A program made the translations under genes and the position numbers. The notes beneath the pieces are model-generated. The model saw only the letters and a program-made list of their open reading frames with translations, was not told the origin of the DNA and searched no databases. Of a DNA stretch of 64,000 nt, positions 54,659 to 63,615 are shown one piece after another. Origin of the DNA: Chitinophagales bacterium (GTDB lineage: Bacteria > Bacteroidota > Bacteroidia > Chitinophagales > Chitinophagaceae); the NCBI GenBank assembly GCA_017303335.1, contig JAFLBK010000003.1, positions 186,001 to 250,000 of the forward strand, written 5' to 3'. The number at the start of each line of letters is the position of its first letter. Position 1 is the first letter of the stretch.

Positions 54659-57397
54659 ATGGAATTTTATAAGCAAAATATTGATACTGTCATTGAACAA
54701 TTCAGCAGCAATGTTATAACGGGGCTCAATGAAAACGCAATCCTGTCAGCAAGAAAGGAGTTTGGAAAAAACACGCTGAAGGTTTCCAATACAAGAAGTG
54801 TTTATAAAATCCTGCTCGGACAATTTGCGAGTCCGCTTATTATCATTTTAATCGTTGCTTCCCTTGCATCTTTTTACCTCAAACAGCCAAGAGATGGCCT
54901 CATTCTTTTGATAATTGTTATACTGAATGCTCTGATTGGTTTTTATCAGGAGTGGAAATCAGAGAATATACTGGCTTCTATTAAAAAATTGGTTGTTGAA
55001 AAATGTACTGTTATACGGGAAGGAAAAGTAATAGAGATATTTGCGGAAGGCCTTGTACCTGGTGATATTGTATTGCTTTCTGAAGGTGTGGGTATTCCTG
55101 CTGATATCCGCCTGATTGAATCGAACGGATTTTCGGCCAATGAATTTATACTTACTGGCGAATCATTGCCTTCATCTAAAGACCATTTATTTGTTACTGG
55201 AAAAAACACTTCTGTTTCAGAAATAAAGAATTGTGTATTCATGGGTACTACAGTTGCAAGAGGAGAAGCAAAAGGAATTGCTTATGCAACAGGTATGCAG
55301 ACGCAGATTGGGAAAATCAGTTCGTCTTCTCAAATAATTAAATCAACCGATTCTCCGGTTCAAAAGGAAATAAAAGATGTGGCGAAGAAACTTACTTATG
55401 CCACAATAATTATCGGTATCCTTCTTTTCGGTACCCGTTTAGTCCTGAATGATTCTTTGGGAATGGCTCTTGTGTTTGCTGTTGGTGTAGCTGCTGCAAT
55501 GGTTCCGCAAGGGCTGCCTGCACAGATTTCTGTAGCACTGGCTCTGGCAGTGGGAAGATTGGCAAAAAGAAAGGCGATTGTAAAAAAGATCGCATCAGCT
55601 CAAACTCTGGGTTCAGCTACAGTTATCGCATCAGATAAAACCGGAACAATTACAAAAAATGAAATGACCATTACGGGGTGTCATTTTAACGGGATGACAT
55701 TTTCTGTTTCTGGTTTGGGATATAGGCCGAACGGTGAAATCCTTGATGAACAGGGACGGGTATTAAAGAAAGAATCTTTGGGAGATATGAAAGCCTTTTT
55801 CTTGTCTGGTTTTCTTTCTTCAACAGGCAAAATAAATCCACCAGACAAGTATCATCCCGGTTGGTATTGTATCGGCGACCCAACCGAAGCATCCTTTGCA
55901 GCATTGGCCATGAAAGCAGGTTTCAGCCTGGAAGAAGTAAACAATGATTATCCTGTAGTAAAATCATTCGGTTTTGATTCATTCCGTAAAAGAGCAGCTA
56001 TCATACGGACGCATAACGGCAAAGTCATTTCTTTTATAAAAGGATCTTTAGAATCAGTACTGGCAGCCTCAACACAAATAATTTCTGATGGGAATATTGC
56101 AAAACTGACAGAAACACAAAAACAAGAAATCATTTCCATGTCTGCAGCCTTTGCTGAAAATGCTTTACGCATCATTGCCATTGCTTATAAAGATTTGGAT
56201 GGAAAAGATGATTATACGATAGAAGATGCAGAACAGGATTTGATCTTTGCGGGTTTTGTTACCATGTTAGACCCGCCTCATGAAGAAGTGAAAGGAGCTA
56301 TAGAATCTGTCTTCAAAGCACACATGAAAGTGTTTATGATTACCGGGGATAATGAAGTAACAGCAAAGGCCATTGCAAAGAATATTGGATTAATGAATGA
56401 GAATAATGAATTTCCGGATGTGGTGAATGGCATTGAATTACAGAAAATGAGTGATCCACAAGTTTGTGCGGTGTTCAGCAAAAGAGCAGTGATTTTTTCA
56501 AGGGTTTCTCCCGATGATAAATTCCGAATTGTGGACTTGCTGAAAAAACAGGGAGAGATCGTAGCTGTAACGGGTGATGGGGTGAACGATACATTAAGTT
56601 TAAAGAGAGCTGATATTGGTGTTGCGATGGGTTTAAGTGGATCAAAGGTGGCGCAGGAAGCCGCTAATATTGTTTTACTTGATGATAATTTTTCAACGAT
56701 TGTTGTTGCTGTAAAAGAAGGAAGAACTATTTTCTGGAACCTTGAAAAGAATATCAAAATAAATCTTGCCTGTAATATAGCAGAATTATCATGTGTTTTA
56801 TTTGGTTTTGCAGGAGCTTTCATGGGTATTGCAACTCCCATATTGGCGGTACAGATATTATTAATAGACATGGTTGGTGAAATGTTTCCATTAATGATGT
56901 TGACTTACGACCCCCCTGAAAATAATATCATGGAAAATCCTCCAAGAAACCCGAATGACAAAATATTGACTAAGGATACTTTAAAAGATATTTTATTTAA
57001 TGGGATAATTAAGGGCCTTGTTGCTTATGGAGCCTTCCTGGCAGTATATTTTCACGATCACCATCTTGCTGACCACTATGAAAAAGCTATCACTGTAACA
57101 TTTGTTTCCATCATTTTTGGTAATTATGCCAATACTGTTTCTACAAGAACTTATGGGAAAGCTTTAGGGAAATATTTTTTCTCGAACACGAAATTACTGG
57201 TAGGTTTTGCATTATCGATTGCCAGCGTAATGCTTATTGTATATCTGCCTGTTTTTAATCTTTACTTTCATACATCTTCTTTAATGCCAGTAGATTGGTT
57301 ATTCCCTTTGGCTGCAGGAGTTGTTTGCCTTACTATTTATGAATACCGAAAAAAACGAAATAATAGACGATATAAAAATGGAACATCAACATCGTGA
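54659..57397 (+). CDS. P2-type cation ATPase with altered M4 motif (PQGLP)
   Basis: A 912-aa P-type ATPase without N-terminal metal domains. It has the cation-ATPase N region, ten transmembrane helices, phosphorylation site D326 (SDKTGTIT), and TGDGVNDTLSLKRADIG. M4 carries P283-Q284-G285-L286-P287 in place of the PEGL motif whose Glu binds the ion in Ca, Na/K and H/K pumps. The M6 region (LLIDMVGEMFPLMML) resembles Na,K-ATPase more than Ca-ATPase. The transported ion is unclear. The CopB gene overlaps its 3' end. Confidence 0.8.
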   Translation: MEFYKQNIDTVIEQFSSNVITGLNENAILSARKEFGKNTLKVSNTRSVYKILLGQFASPLIIILIVASLASFYLKQPRDGLILLIIVILNALIGFYQEWKSENILASIKKLVVEKCTVIREGKVIEIFAEGLVPGDIVLLSEGVGIPADIRLIESNGFSANEFILTGESLPSSKDHLFVTGKNTSVSEIKNCVFMGTTVARGEAKGIAYATGMQTQIGKISSSSQIIKSTDSPVQKEIKDVAKKLTYATIIIGILLFGTRLVLNDSLGMALVFAVGVAAAMVPQGLPAQISVALALAVGRLAKRKAIVKKIASAQTLGSATVIASDKTGTITKNEMTITGCHFNGMTFSVSGLGYRPNGEILDEQGRVLKKESLGDMKAFFLSGFLSSTGKINPPDKYHPGWYCIGDPTEASFAALAMKAGFSLEEVNNDYPVVKSFGFDSFRKRAAIIRTHNGKVISFIKGSLESVLAASTQIISDGNIAKLTETQKQEIISMSAAFAENALRIIAIAYKDLDGKDDYTIEDAEQDLIFAGFVTMLDPPHEEVKGAIESVFKAHMKVFMITGDNEVTAKAIAKNIGLMNENNEFPDVVNGIELQKMSDPQVCAVFSKRAVIFSRVSPDDKFRIVDLLKKQGEIVAVTGDGVNDTLSLKRADIGVAMGLSGSKVAQEAANIVLLDDNFSTIVVAVKEGRTIFWNLEKNIKINLACNIAELSCVLFGFAGAFMGIATPILAVQILLIDMVGEMFPLMMLTYDPPENNIMENPPRNPNDKILTKDTLKDILFNGIIKGLVAYGAFLAVYFHDHHLADHYEKAITVTFVSIIFGNYANTVSTRTYGKALGKYFFSNTKLLVGFALSIASVMLIVYLPVFNLYFHTSSLMPVDWLFPLAAGVVCLTIYEYRKKRNNRRYKNGTSTS

Positions 57398-59489
57398 AAT
57401 AAAATATGCCTGCCCGATGCATCCTGAAGTAGTGCAGTATAAGCCGGGTAATTGTCCCAAGTGTGGAATGTCATTAGTTCCTGTAAAAGGTGAAAACCAT
57501 TCATCTCATTCTCCGGAGCATAGCCCTTCAATGGGGCATACTGGTCATGATCACCATGCAATGATGATTGCTGATTATAAAAAGCGCTTTTATGTAGTGT
57601 TGATCTTGACCATGCCGATCATGCTGCTATCTGAAATGATCCAGCACTGGTTAAATCTTCATATAAGTTTTCCTAGGTCAAAGTATCTTTTATTGGCACT
57701 GTCGTCTGTCGTTTTCTTTTACGGCGGCTGGCCATTTTTGAAAGGATTGGTTGAGGAAGCAAAAGCAAAGAACCCCGGAATGATGTTCCTGATCGGCTTT
57801 GCAGTATCTGTAGCCTACATCTACAGTGTCGCTATTGTATTTGGCTTGCAAGGGATGGATTTCTTTTGGGAACTTGCGACACTTATTCTTATTATGTTGT
57901 TGGGGCATTGGGTAGAGATGAAATCTGTAGCAGGTGCATCAAGAGAGCTGGAATTATTGGTAAAGTTAATGCCCTCAGAGGCACACATGGTAATGCCAGA
58001 CATGGTGCATGATGTAAAAACCGATACGCTGAAAGAAAACGATATAATCCTGGTTAAGCCAGGTGAAAAAGTAGCTGCCGATGGGATAATATTGGAAGGA
58101 GAAAGTTATCTGAATGAAAGTATGCTAACCGGCGAATCGAAGCCCGTACAAAAAATAAAAGGCGATAAAGTAATTGCAGGTGCAATCAACGGCAATGGTG
58201 CCATTAAAATAACTGTATCACATGCAGCAAAGGATTCTTATCTATCGCAGGTGATAAAGCTGGTGGATGATGCTCAGAAATCAAAATCAAAGACGCAGTT
58301 ACTGGCTGATACCGCTGCAAGATGGTTAACCATTATTGCACTGCTTGCAGGGATGGGTACTTTTTTATATTGGTATTTGACAGGGCAATCCCTGGCTTTC
58401 GCCATGGAAAGAATGGTAACTGTAATAGTTATCTGCTGCCCTCACGCTTTGGGTCTGGCAGTACCGTTGGTTGTGGCAAAATCAACTGCCTTATCTGCTA
58501 AAAACGGATTACTTATTAAGAACAGGACAGCCTTTGAAAATGCAAGAAAGATAACCACCATTGTTTTTGATAAAACAGGCACATTGACCGTTGGCAAATT
58601 TGAAGTATCAAAAATCGTATCCCTGCAAAAAGAGCTGAACGAAAATGAAATTATTCGTTTAGCATCGGCATTGGAACAAAAATCAGAACACCCGATTGCA
58701 ACCGGTATTATGCAAAAAGTAAAACAATTATCTATTGCAATTCCGGCAGCGGAAAATTTCAACGCCGTCACAGGCAAAGGTGTTGAAGCTACCGTTGAGG
58801 GCAAGAAGATATTGGTAGTTAGCCCAGGCTATTTAAAAGAAAATAATTTATCTGTCTCCAATGGCTTCACAGCTAATAACAGGGAAACAGTGGTGTTTTT
58901 GATTGTCAATAATGTGCTGGCAGGATACATTGCTTTATCAGATGAAATAAGGCCTGAATCAGCAGAATCAATCAGAATTTTGAAACAAAACAATATCAAA
59001 TCAATATTGCTTACAGGCGACAATTCAAAAGTAGCAAAGAATGTAGCTGAAACGATTGGCATGGATAATTTTATTGCTGAAGTATTACCACATCAAAAAT
59101 TAGAGAAGATAAAAGAACTTCAATCCAAAGGTGAATTTGTTGCTATGACGGGAGATGGTGTAAATGATGCACCGGCATTAGCTCAGGCTGATGTTGGGAT
59201 TGCAGTTGGAAGTGGTAGTGATATTGCAGCAGAAACAGCAGGGATTGTTTTGGTAAACAGTAATCCGAAGGACATTGTGGGCTTGATCTTATTTGGCAAA
59301 GCCACCTACCGGAAAATGATACAGAATTTGATTTGGGCTACCGGATACAATGTAGTGGCATTGCCCCTTGCAGCAGGAGTTTTATATCACCAAGGAATTG
59401 TATTAAGCCCGGCCGCAGGTGCAGTGTTAATGACATTGAGTACAGTGATTGTGGCTATAAATGCAAGTATGTTGAAGGTGAAAAGCTAG
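57378..59489 (+). CDS. copper-translocating P1B-type ATPase, CopB-like (CPH motif)
   Basis: A 703-aa pump from the ATG at 57378 (alternative ATG at 57339 would overlap the previous gene by 59 bases). The N terminus has an HMBD (YACPMHPEVVQYKPG and NCPKCGMSLV) and a His-rich stretch. The metal-site motif is C354-P-H356 (VICCPHALGL), which marks P1B-3 Cu(II)/Ag pumps; DKTGTLTVG and TGDGVNDAPALAQAD follow. It overlaps the P2-type gene by 20 bases. Last metal gene of the island in this window. Confidence 0.9.
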   Translation: MEHQHREIKYACPMHPEVVQYKPGNCPKCGMSLVPVKGENHSSHSPEHSPSMGHTGHDHHAMMIADYKKRFYVVLILTMPIMLLSEMIQHWLNLHISFPRSKYLLLALSSVVFFYGGWPFLKGLVEEAKAKNPGMMFLIGFAVSVAYIYSVAIVFGLQGMDFFWELATLILIMLLGHWVEMKSVAGASRELELLVKLMPSEAHMVMPDMVHDVKTDTLKENDIILVKPGEKVAADGIILEGESYLNESMLTGESKPVQKIKGDKVIAGAINGNGAIKITVSHAAKDSYLSQVIKLVDDAQKSKSKTQLLADTAARWLTIIALLAGMGTFLYWYLTGQSLAFAMERMVTVIVICCPHALGLAVPLVVAKSTALSAKNGLLIKNRTAFENARKITTIVFDKTGTLTVGKFEVSKIVSLQKELNENEIIRLASALEQKSEHPIATGIMQKVKQLSIAIPAAENFNAVTGKGVEATVEGKKILVVSPGYLKENNLSVSNGFTANNRETVVFLIVNNVLAGYIALSDEIRPESAESIRILKQNNIKSILLTGDNSKVAKNVAETIGMDNFIAEVLPHQKLEKIKELQSKGEFVAMTGDGVNDAPALAQADVGIAVGSGSDIAAETAGIVLVNSNPKDIVGLILFGKATYRKMIQNLIWATGYNVVALPLAAGVLYHQGIVLSPAAGAVLMTLSTVIVAINASMLKVKS

Positions 59490-59962
59490 GAGTAATTTTT
59501 AGTCTCCTTTGAAATTAATTGTTTAACCAAGTTTTTTAAATAATTCAATTGTGTACAAACAAAGAGACACCAGTACCTAAATTACCCCTACCCCCAGTGA
59601 ACCAACCTGCAGGTACCCCCCCATATCGCCATTTATAAAATCAGATTTTAGATAACCAGAATAGAAATTTACTATTCGAATTTTGCAGATAAAATAATCC
59701 TGCAAGGTATTTTTCAAATATCCTTGAACAAGCAGGACAGTTAATCTTCACACTTATAATACAGGACGTTATTCTTTATTGCATCAACTCAGTTTTGGGC
59801 GCACTATATAACTATTTAAACAACCAGCGGTGCACAGCTGGTATCTCTTCACTAACTAAATCAAAATCTATGACAGGGTAATCAAGTAAAAATTCAAGAA
59901 ACGAACAAGGCTCAGGGTGTAACCTGGGCCTTTTGCATTAGTAACATTTAAAAACTAAAATT
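59490..59962. other. 473-base gap with structured leader
   Basis: Between the copper block and the ATPase gene. It holds an imperfect hairpin CAAGGTATTT / AAATATCCTTG (59702-59725), ACCAGC-N8-GCTGGT (59823-59842) and the terminator at 59907-59934. A poly-C run (TACCCCCCC region, about 59615-59621) and GAATTTTG (one mismatch to the -7 element) near 59680 are also present. No coding frame is convincing. Confidence 0.5.
59907..59934 (+). terminator. terminator or attenuator before the AAA gene
   Basis: A 10-base stem AAGGCTCAGG (59907-59916) / CCTGGGCCTT (59923-59932) with a 6-base loop, followed by TTTTG. It stands 28 bases before the ATG at 59963, so it could attenuate the downstream operon. 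Confidence 0.65.
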
Positions 59963-60871
59963 ATGGAATTAAGTATTGCTAAACGACGACAAGCCAAAAT
60001 TAAAATGGCCATTCAGGGCCCTGCCGGCTCTGGTAAAACCATGGGAGCCCTTCTCATTGCTTTTGGGCTAACCAAGAATTGGAGTAAGATTGCGGTCATT
60101 GATACAGAAAACCATTCTGCTGCCCTGTATGCGCATTTAGGACCATTTTCTGTGGTGAATCTTGCTGCCCCTTTCTACCCGGAAAAGTTCACCAAGGCAA
60201 TTAAAATGTGTGAACAAGCGGGGAAAGAAGTAATCATCCTGGATAGTATCTCCCATGAGTGGGAAGGTGCAGGAGGAATCTTGGAGATCCACAGCAACAT
60301 GACAGGCAACTCCTTTACTGCTTGGGGGAAACTGACCCCGAGGCACAATGCCTTTGTTCAGTCTATCCTTCAAAGCCCAGCCCATATTATTGGGACAGTC
60401 AGGAGTAAACAAGACTATGTACTCACCGAAAAGAACGGGAAACAGGTTCCAGAAAAGATTGGTCTGAAGAGCGTCACCAGAGATGGAATGGATTACGAGT
60501 TCACAATTGTGTTTGATCTGGACATTAAGCACAACGTATCCACCTCAAAGGATCGTACCGGACTGTTCATGGACAAACCAGAGTTCAGGATAACATCCAA
60601 TACGGGTCTTAAAATTCTGCAATGGTGCAGACAGGGTGACCCACCCCTGAAATGGAAGGATTCTTTTGTCGAAAGGATCAACGGCTGTCTGAGCCTGGAT
60701 GAATTACTGGACCTCTACAGGCTAAATCCGGACGACCAAGAGGAATACGGTCCCTACTTCTCAGAGAAGAAATCAAAGCTGATAGCAGCAGCAATTAGAA
60801 ACAATACTTCAAATCAAAACTTATCACACAATGGAAACAGAATTATTAAACAACACTGGCCAGTTAACTGA
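59963..60871 (+). CDS. RecA-like AAA ATPase (Sak4/AAA_24-like)
   Basis: A 302-aa ATPase with Walker A GPAGSGKT at 19-26, an ENHSAAL motif after the first strand, VIILDSISHEWEGAGG as Walker B region, and the HNAFVQSILQSPAHIIGTVRSK and YEFTIVFDLDIKHN strings of phage Sak4-like and AAA_24 proteins. Such ATPases act in strand annealing or recombination with single-strand-binding proteins. It is first of a three-gene group with DUF3871 and RadC; it overlaps DUF3871 by 41 bases. Confidence 0.75.
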   Translation: MELSIAKRRQAKIKMAIQGPAGSGKTMGALLIAFGLTKNWSKIAVIDTENHSAALYAHLGPFSVVNLAAPFYPEKFTKAIKMCEQAGKEVIILDSISHEWEGAGGILEIHSNMTGNSFTAWGKLTPRHNAFVQSILQSPAHIIGTVRSKQDYVLTEKNGKQVPEKIGLKSVTRDGMDYEFTIVFDLDIKHNVSTSKDRTGLFMDKPEFRITSNTGLKILQWCRQGDPPLKWKDSFVERINGCLSLDELLDLYRLNPDDQEEYGPYFSEKKSKLIAAAIRNNTSNQNLSHNGNRIIKQHWPVN

Positions 60872-61811
60872 CCAGCTATTGCCGGAGGTTCCTGTACGGA
60901 ACAACTTCATAATGGCAAATACAGAGGATGCATCATTGCAAGACCTTCAGCACAAACATATCATTCCTGTTTACGTAAAAGATAATGAGCCTTTAATAGG
61001 CCATTATGACTTTATTAAGCGGGTTTATGAAGTGGCTGGGCATGTATTCGGTTACGAGGATGTAGCTAATCCAATTGCCAGGGTTTCCCATCCAATAAAG
61101 GGCAGAATACCTGAAGCCAGGAATAAGCCTGCTGGTGAATTACTGGAATCAGAAAAGACACTCTACTATGAACGGATGATGTTTCTGATTGAAGTACCAG
61201 CCTATTCAGATGAAGTTGGGGGAAATAAGCTTACCCTGACTGTAGGCGGCGTAAAAGCCTACAATCTGGACAGTTTGTACAACAAGAAAGGCAGCCCGGA
61301 GCATTTCAAGGTATTTGTAGGTTATAAAAACTATGTCTGCACAAACCTTTGTGTTTCTACGGATGGTTTACTGACAGATATCCGGGTTACCAGCCTGCAG
61401 GAGCTCCAAGACCTGGTTTATGAAATGTTGATCAGGTATAAGTCTATGGAACATCTTGAAGCAATGCGTTCATTAGTCAACTATGAGTTATCTGATAAAC
61501 AGTTTGCCCAATTGATTGGCCGGTGTAGGCTTTACCAGTACCTGCATCAGCAGCAGCGTAAGGACATCCTACCTCTTCAGTTTGGCGACCAGCAAATAAG
61601 TGCCGTCTGTAAGGACTATTACAGGGATAAATCCTTCTGCAGGGCCGAAAATGGGTCAATCAACCTCTGGAAGCTATACAATCTGTTCACAGGAGTCAAC
61701 AAGAGCAGCTATATAGACAGCTTCCTGGAGCGTTCCGCCAATGCAGGCCAGTTTGTTCTGGAAATCCAGCAGTCGTTGGATGGAAAGGGAAACAACTGGT
61801 TTTTACAGTAA
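60831..61811 (+). CDS. DUF3871 family protein
   Basis: A 326-aa protein typical of Bacteroidota mobile elements: PVYVKDNEPLIGHYDF, VSHPIKGRIPEARNKP, LTVGGVKAYNLDSLY, FKVFVGYKNYVCTNLC and a C-terminal DGKGNNWFLQ. Function unknown; association with the RecA-like ATPase suggests DNA metabolism. The gene overlaps its upstream neighbour by 41 bases. A hairpin follows the stop. Confidence 0.85.
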   Translation: METELLNNTGQLTDQLLPEVPVRNNFIMANTEDASLQDLQHKHIIPVYVKDNEPLIGHYDFIKRVYEVAGHVFGYEDVANPIARVSHPIKGRIPEARNKPAGELLESEKTLYYERMMFLIEVPAYSDEVGGNKLTLTVGGVKAYNLDSLYNKKGSPEHFKVFVGYKNYVCTNLCVSTDGLLTDIRVTSLQELQDLVYEMLIRYKSMEHLEAMRSLVNYELSDKQFAQLIGRCRLYQYLHQQQRKDILPLQFGDQQISAVCKDYYRDKSFCRAENGSINLWKLYNLFTGVNKSSYIDSFLERSANAGQFVLEIQQSLDGKGNNWFLQ

Positions 61812-61832
61812 CAACATTCTTAACCATTAACC

Positions 61833-61880
61833 GTCCGACCGGCCGAGCACTTATTAAGTGCCTGGTTGGCCGGACATTTT
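61833..61880 (+). terminator. imperfect 20-bp hairpin after DUF3871
   Basis: GTCCGACCGGCCGAGCACTT (61833-61852) pairs with AAGTGCCTGGTTGGCCGGAC (61856-61875) with a few G-T or mismatched positions, loop ATT, then ATTTT. It may end the DUF3871 message or separate it from the RadC gene. Confidence 0.6.
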
Positions 61881-61886
61881 ACAATT

Positions 61887-62348
61887 ATGAAAGCAATAGA
61901 CAAAAACATGGTGACAGAGATCACCATCAGCTACAAACCAAAATTTGATATAGCAGAAAGGCCCGTTGTTAGGACAGGTACAGATGCCCTCAACCAGTTT
62001 ATACTCGGTTTTGATAGGGAAACGATGATGATACAGGAGGAATTCTTAGTCCTTTACCTGAACAGAGCTAATGCCGTTTTAGGCCTATTTAAAGCCTCTA
62101 AAGGAGGCCTTACAGGAACAGTAGCAGATACCAGGCTGATTCTTGCCGTGGGCCTAAAACTACTGGCTACATCAGTTATTCTGGCCCACAACCACCCCAG
62201 CGGTAACCTCAATCCCTCCCTGGCTGATCAGGAGTTAACCGGGAAACTCTATGAGGCAGGCAGGTTGATGGATATCAAGGTGGTTGATCACCTGATAGTA
62301 TCACCTACAGGAGGTTGCTACTCGTTTGCAGATAATGGTTTATTGTAA
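61887..62348 (+). CDS. RadC-like JAB/JAMM domain protein
   Basis: A 153-aa protein from the ATG at 61887. The JAMM motif is complete: Glu at about 51-52, H101-N-H103-PS-GNLNPS and D114 in LADQE. RadC-family proteins on mobile elements lack a known enzymatic role but the metal-site residues are intact. A hairpin separates it from the preceding gene. Confidence 0.88.
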   Translation: MKAIDKNMVTEITISYKPKFDIAERPVVRTGTDALNQFILGFDRETMMIQEEFLVLYLNRANAVLGLFKASKGGLTGTVADTRLILAVGLKLLATSVILAHNHPSGNLNPSLADQELTGKLYEAGRLMDIKVVDHLIVSPTGGCYSFADNGLL

Positions 62349-62432
62349 GGTTTATAAATGGCTTATAGTCAAGATTGAAAATAGACATACAGCTAAGAAT
62401 CTTAACCATGGTTGTTAAAATAATGTTTATAA

Positions 62433-62461
62433 GTGAGATGGCAATCTGGATGCTATCTCAC
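62433..62461. repeat. inverted repeat GTGAGATGGC-N9-GCTATCTCAC
   Basis: 10-bp arms with one mismatch and a 9-base loop, between the RadC gene and the next gene. No T-run; could be a regulator site or a weak terminator. Confidence 0.4.
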
Positions 62462-62480
62462 TCTCCATCTCAAAATTAAT

Positions 62481-62510
62481 TTGTTTGGTATATAATTTTA
62501 ACTACTTTTG
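62481..62510 (+). promoter_or_regulatory. Bacteroidota promoter TTG-N19-TACTTTTG
   Basis: TTG (62481-62483), 19 bases, then TACTTTTG (62503-62510), an exact TAnnTTTG. It lies 20 bases before the ATG at 62531. Confidence 0.55.
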
Positions 62511-62530
62511 GGTTATTGAAAATATATTAT

Positions 62531-62911
62531 ATGGAAGAACTAATAGATTTAGACTTCTTTGACCCCATAGATAAGTATGGCGTAATAAAGGCAACAATTC
62601 ATAAAAGCGGTAAGCTAGGATTCAGTTCTGGCGCAGCTAAGGTGATGGAGTTGGAAAAGAAAAGCTACTTTAATATTGGCTTTAATAAAGCAAATTCCGA
62701 TGATAAATCCTTATATATGATTCCACTCAATGGTGAGACAGAGAAATCATTTAAGGTGGTAAAAGCTGGAGATTATTATTACATATTCATAAAACATATA
62801 TTACGTGATCTCCAGCTGGATTATAAAGCTGAGAGTATAATATTCGATATTGAGGAGGTGAATGTTGGTGAAAAAAAATGTTATAAGCTCGTACGAAGAA
62901 AGCGAAAATAA
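62531..62911 (+). CDS. hypothetical protein
   Basis: A 126-aa protein from the ATG at 62531; a TTG at 62516 adds five residues but is less likely. Acidic N terminus (EELIDLDFFDPIDKYG) and basic C-terminal KLVRRKRK. FKVVKAGDYYYIFIKHIL and SIIFDIEEVNVGEKK look like a small beta-rich fold. No family recognised. It has its own good promoter and ends near a stem-loop. Confidence 0.65.
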   Translation: MEELIDLDFFDPIDKYGVIKATIHKSGKLGFSSGAAKVMELEKKSYFNIGFNKANSDDKSLYMIPLNGETEKSFKVVKAGDYYYIFIKHILRDLQLDYKAESIIFDIEEVNVGEKKCYKLVRRKRK

Positions 62912-62949
62912 AAAAGGTCAAGAAATAACCAGGGGAAATTGTCTTGACC
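62906..62949. repeat. stem-loop GGTCAAGA-N18-TCTTGACC
   Basis: 8-bp arms at 62916-62923 and 62942-62949. On the minus strand the stem is followed by a T-run from the AATAAAAAA at 62907-62915, so it would terminate minus-strand transcription; on the plus strand there is no T-run. Confidence 0.5.
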
Positions 62950-63075
62950 CTTAGATTCATACTGAATCTGATGCAATTATAAAGATAAGAGTATAATCTA
63001 AGTTTCCAAGTTTCCCCGCCGGAAATTTCTCCTCCCGGTATTACAAACTCTGGGGAAGGCTAATTCATACATTCA

Positions 63076-63243
63076 ATGAGAAAGCCCCTTGGTACCACCG
63101 CTAAAACCGGTGAAAAGTGTCCGGAAAGTGGAGTTTGGGAAGTTGTTGGAACCCCATCAACTACCGCTCCAATTTCTGAGTACGACACAATGCCACCGTA
63201 CCGTGGCAACGGCGTTACTTGGAAACTGATTGCTTACGCATAG
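63076..63243 (+). CDS. 55-aa small protein with CPESGVW and MPPY motifs
   Basis: ATG at 63076, TAG at 63241-63243. The sequence reads MRKPLGTTAKTGEKCPESGV, WEVVGTPSTTAPISEYDTMP, PYRGNGVTWKLIAYA. The order TGEKCPxSGxW...MPPY...VTWxLI is well formed and resembles the small YjzC-like/SH3-like proteins (GEKAPxxGxY ... FPE ... W), though the family is not certain. A strong terminator lies 25 bases after the stop, which supports expression as a single gene. No promoter matching the consensus was clear. Confidence 0.7.
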   Translation: MRKPLGTTAKTGEKCPESGVWEVVGTPSTTAPISEYDTMPPYRGNGVTWKLIAYA

Positions 63244-63267
63244 TCAGAAACCTTGTAGGATTTTTTT

Positions 63268-63294
63268 AAGACCTCACCCGAGGTCTTTTTTATT
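63268..63294 (+). terminator. terminator after the 55-aa gene
   Basis: Perfect 8-bp stem AAGACCTC (63268-63275) / GAGGTCTT (63280-63287), loop ACCC, then TTTTATT. It lies between the small gene and the convergent XRE gene. Confidence 0.8.
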
Positions 63295-63298
63295 ATAT

Positions 63299-63547
63299 CT
63301 ATGGTAACAATTCCTTTGGAGAAATTTCTAAGACTTCCGCAACTGTAAACAGGTAAGAGATCGAAAAATTGACCAGCCCTCTTTCCATCCGTGATATTTG
63401 GGACCAATCCTTGTCTCCGCATTCAAAAGCCAATTCAGTCTGGGATAAGCCCTTAGCCCGACGATATTTTCTAATTTTTTCTCCGATAGCTTTCAACTGC
63501 TCATCGTTTCTCAAATATTTGACCGGCTGCTTTTTTCCCACACCCAA
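63299..63547 (-). CDS. XRE-family helix-turn-helix repressor
   Basis: An 82-aa protein from TTG at 63547 (alternatives GTG at 63541 or an upstream start to 63634, which would run through the palindrome). The XRE HTH is clear: IGEKIRKYRRAKGLSQTELA with ISRMERGLVNFSISYL and a TVAEVLEISPKELL end. No ATG is in frame downstream of the palindrome at 63571-63594, which is a natural operator for this protein. Divergent from the partial gene at 63616. Confidence 0.78.
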   Translation of the reverse strand: MGVGKKQPVKYLRNDEQLKAIGEKIRKYRRAKGLSQTELAFECGDKDWSQISRMERGLVNFSISYLFTVAEVLEISPKELLP

Positions 63548-63570
63548 AGGGAAAAACAAATATTCGTAGG

Positions 63571-63594
63571 AAATTGGGATAATTATCCCAATTT
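63571..63594. promoter_or_regulatory. perfect 24-bp palindrome, probable XRE operator
   Basis: Half-site AAATTGGGATAA followed directly by its exact complement, with no mismatch. It lies between the divergent XRE gene and the gene at 63616, so a dimeric repressor could control both. Confidence 0.75.
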
Positions 63595-63615
63595 TGACCT
63601 GAACACAACTTGTCC

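Noticed and set aside
59867..59878. ATGACAGGGTAA mini-frame before the RecA-like gene
   Set aside because: Only three codons; too short to support as a leader peptide.
63234..63422. 62-aa minus-strand frame across the terminator and the XRE gene
   Set aside because: It overlaps the HTH gene in another frame and would read through a perfect terminator stem.
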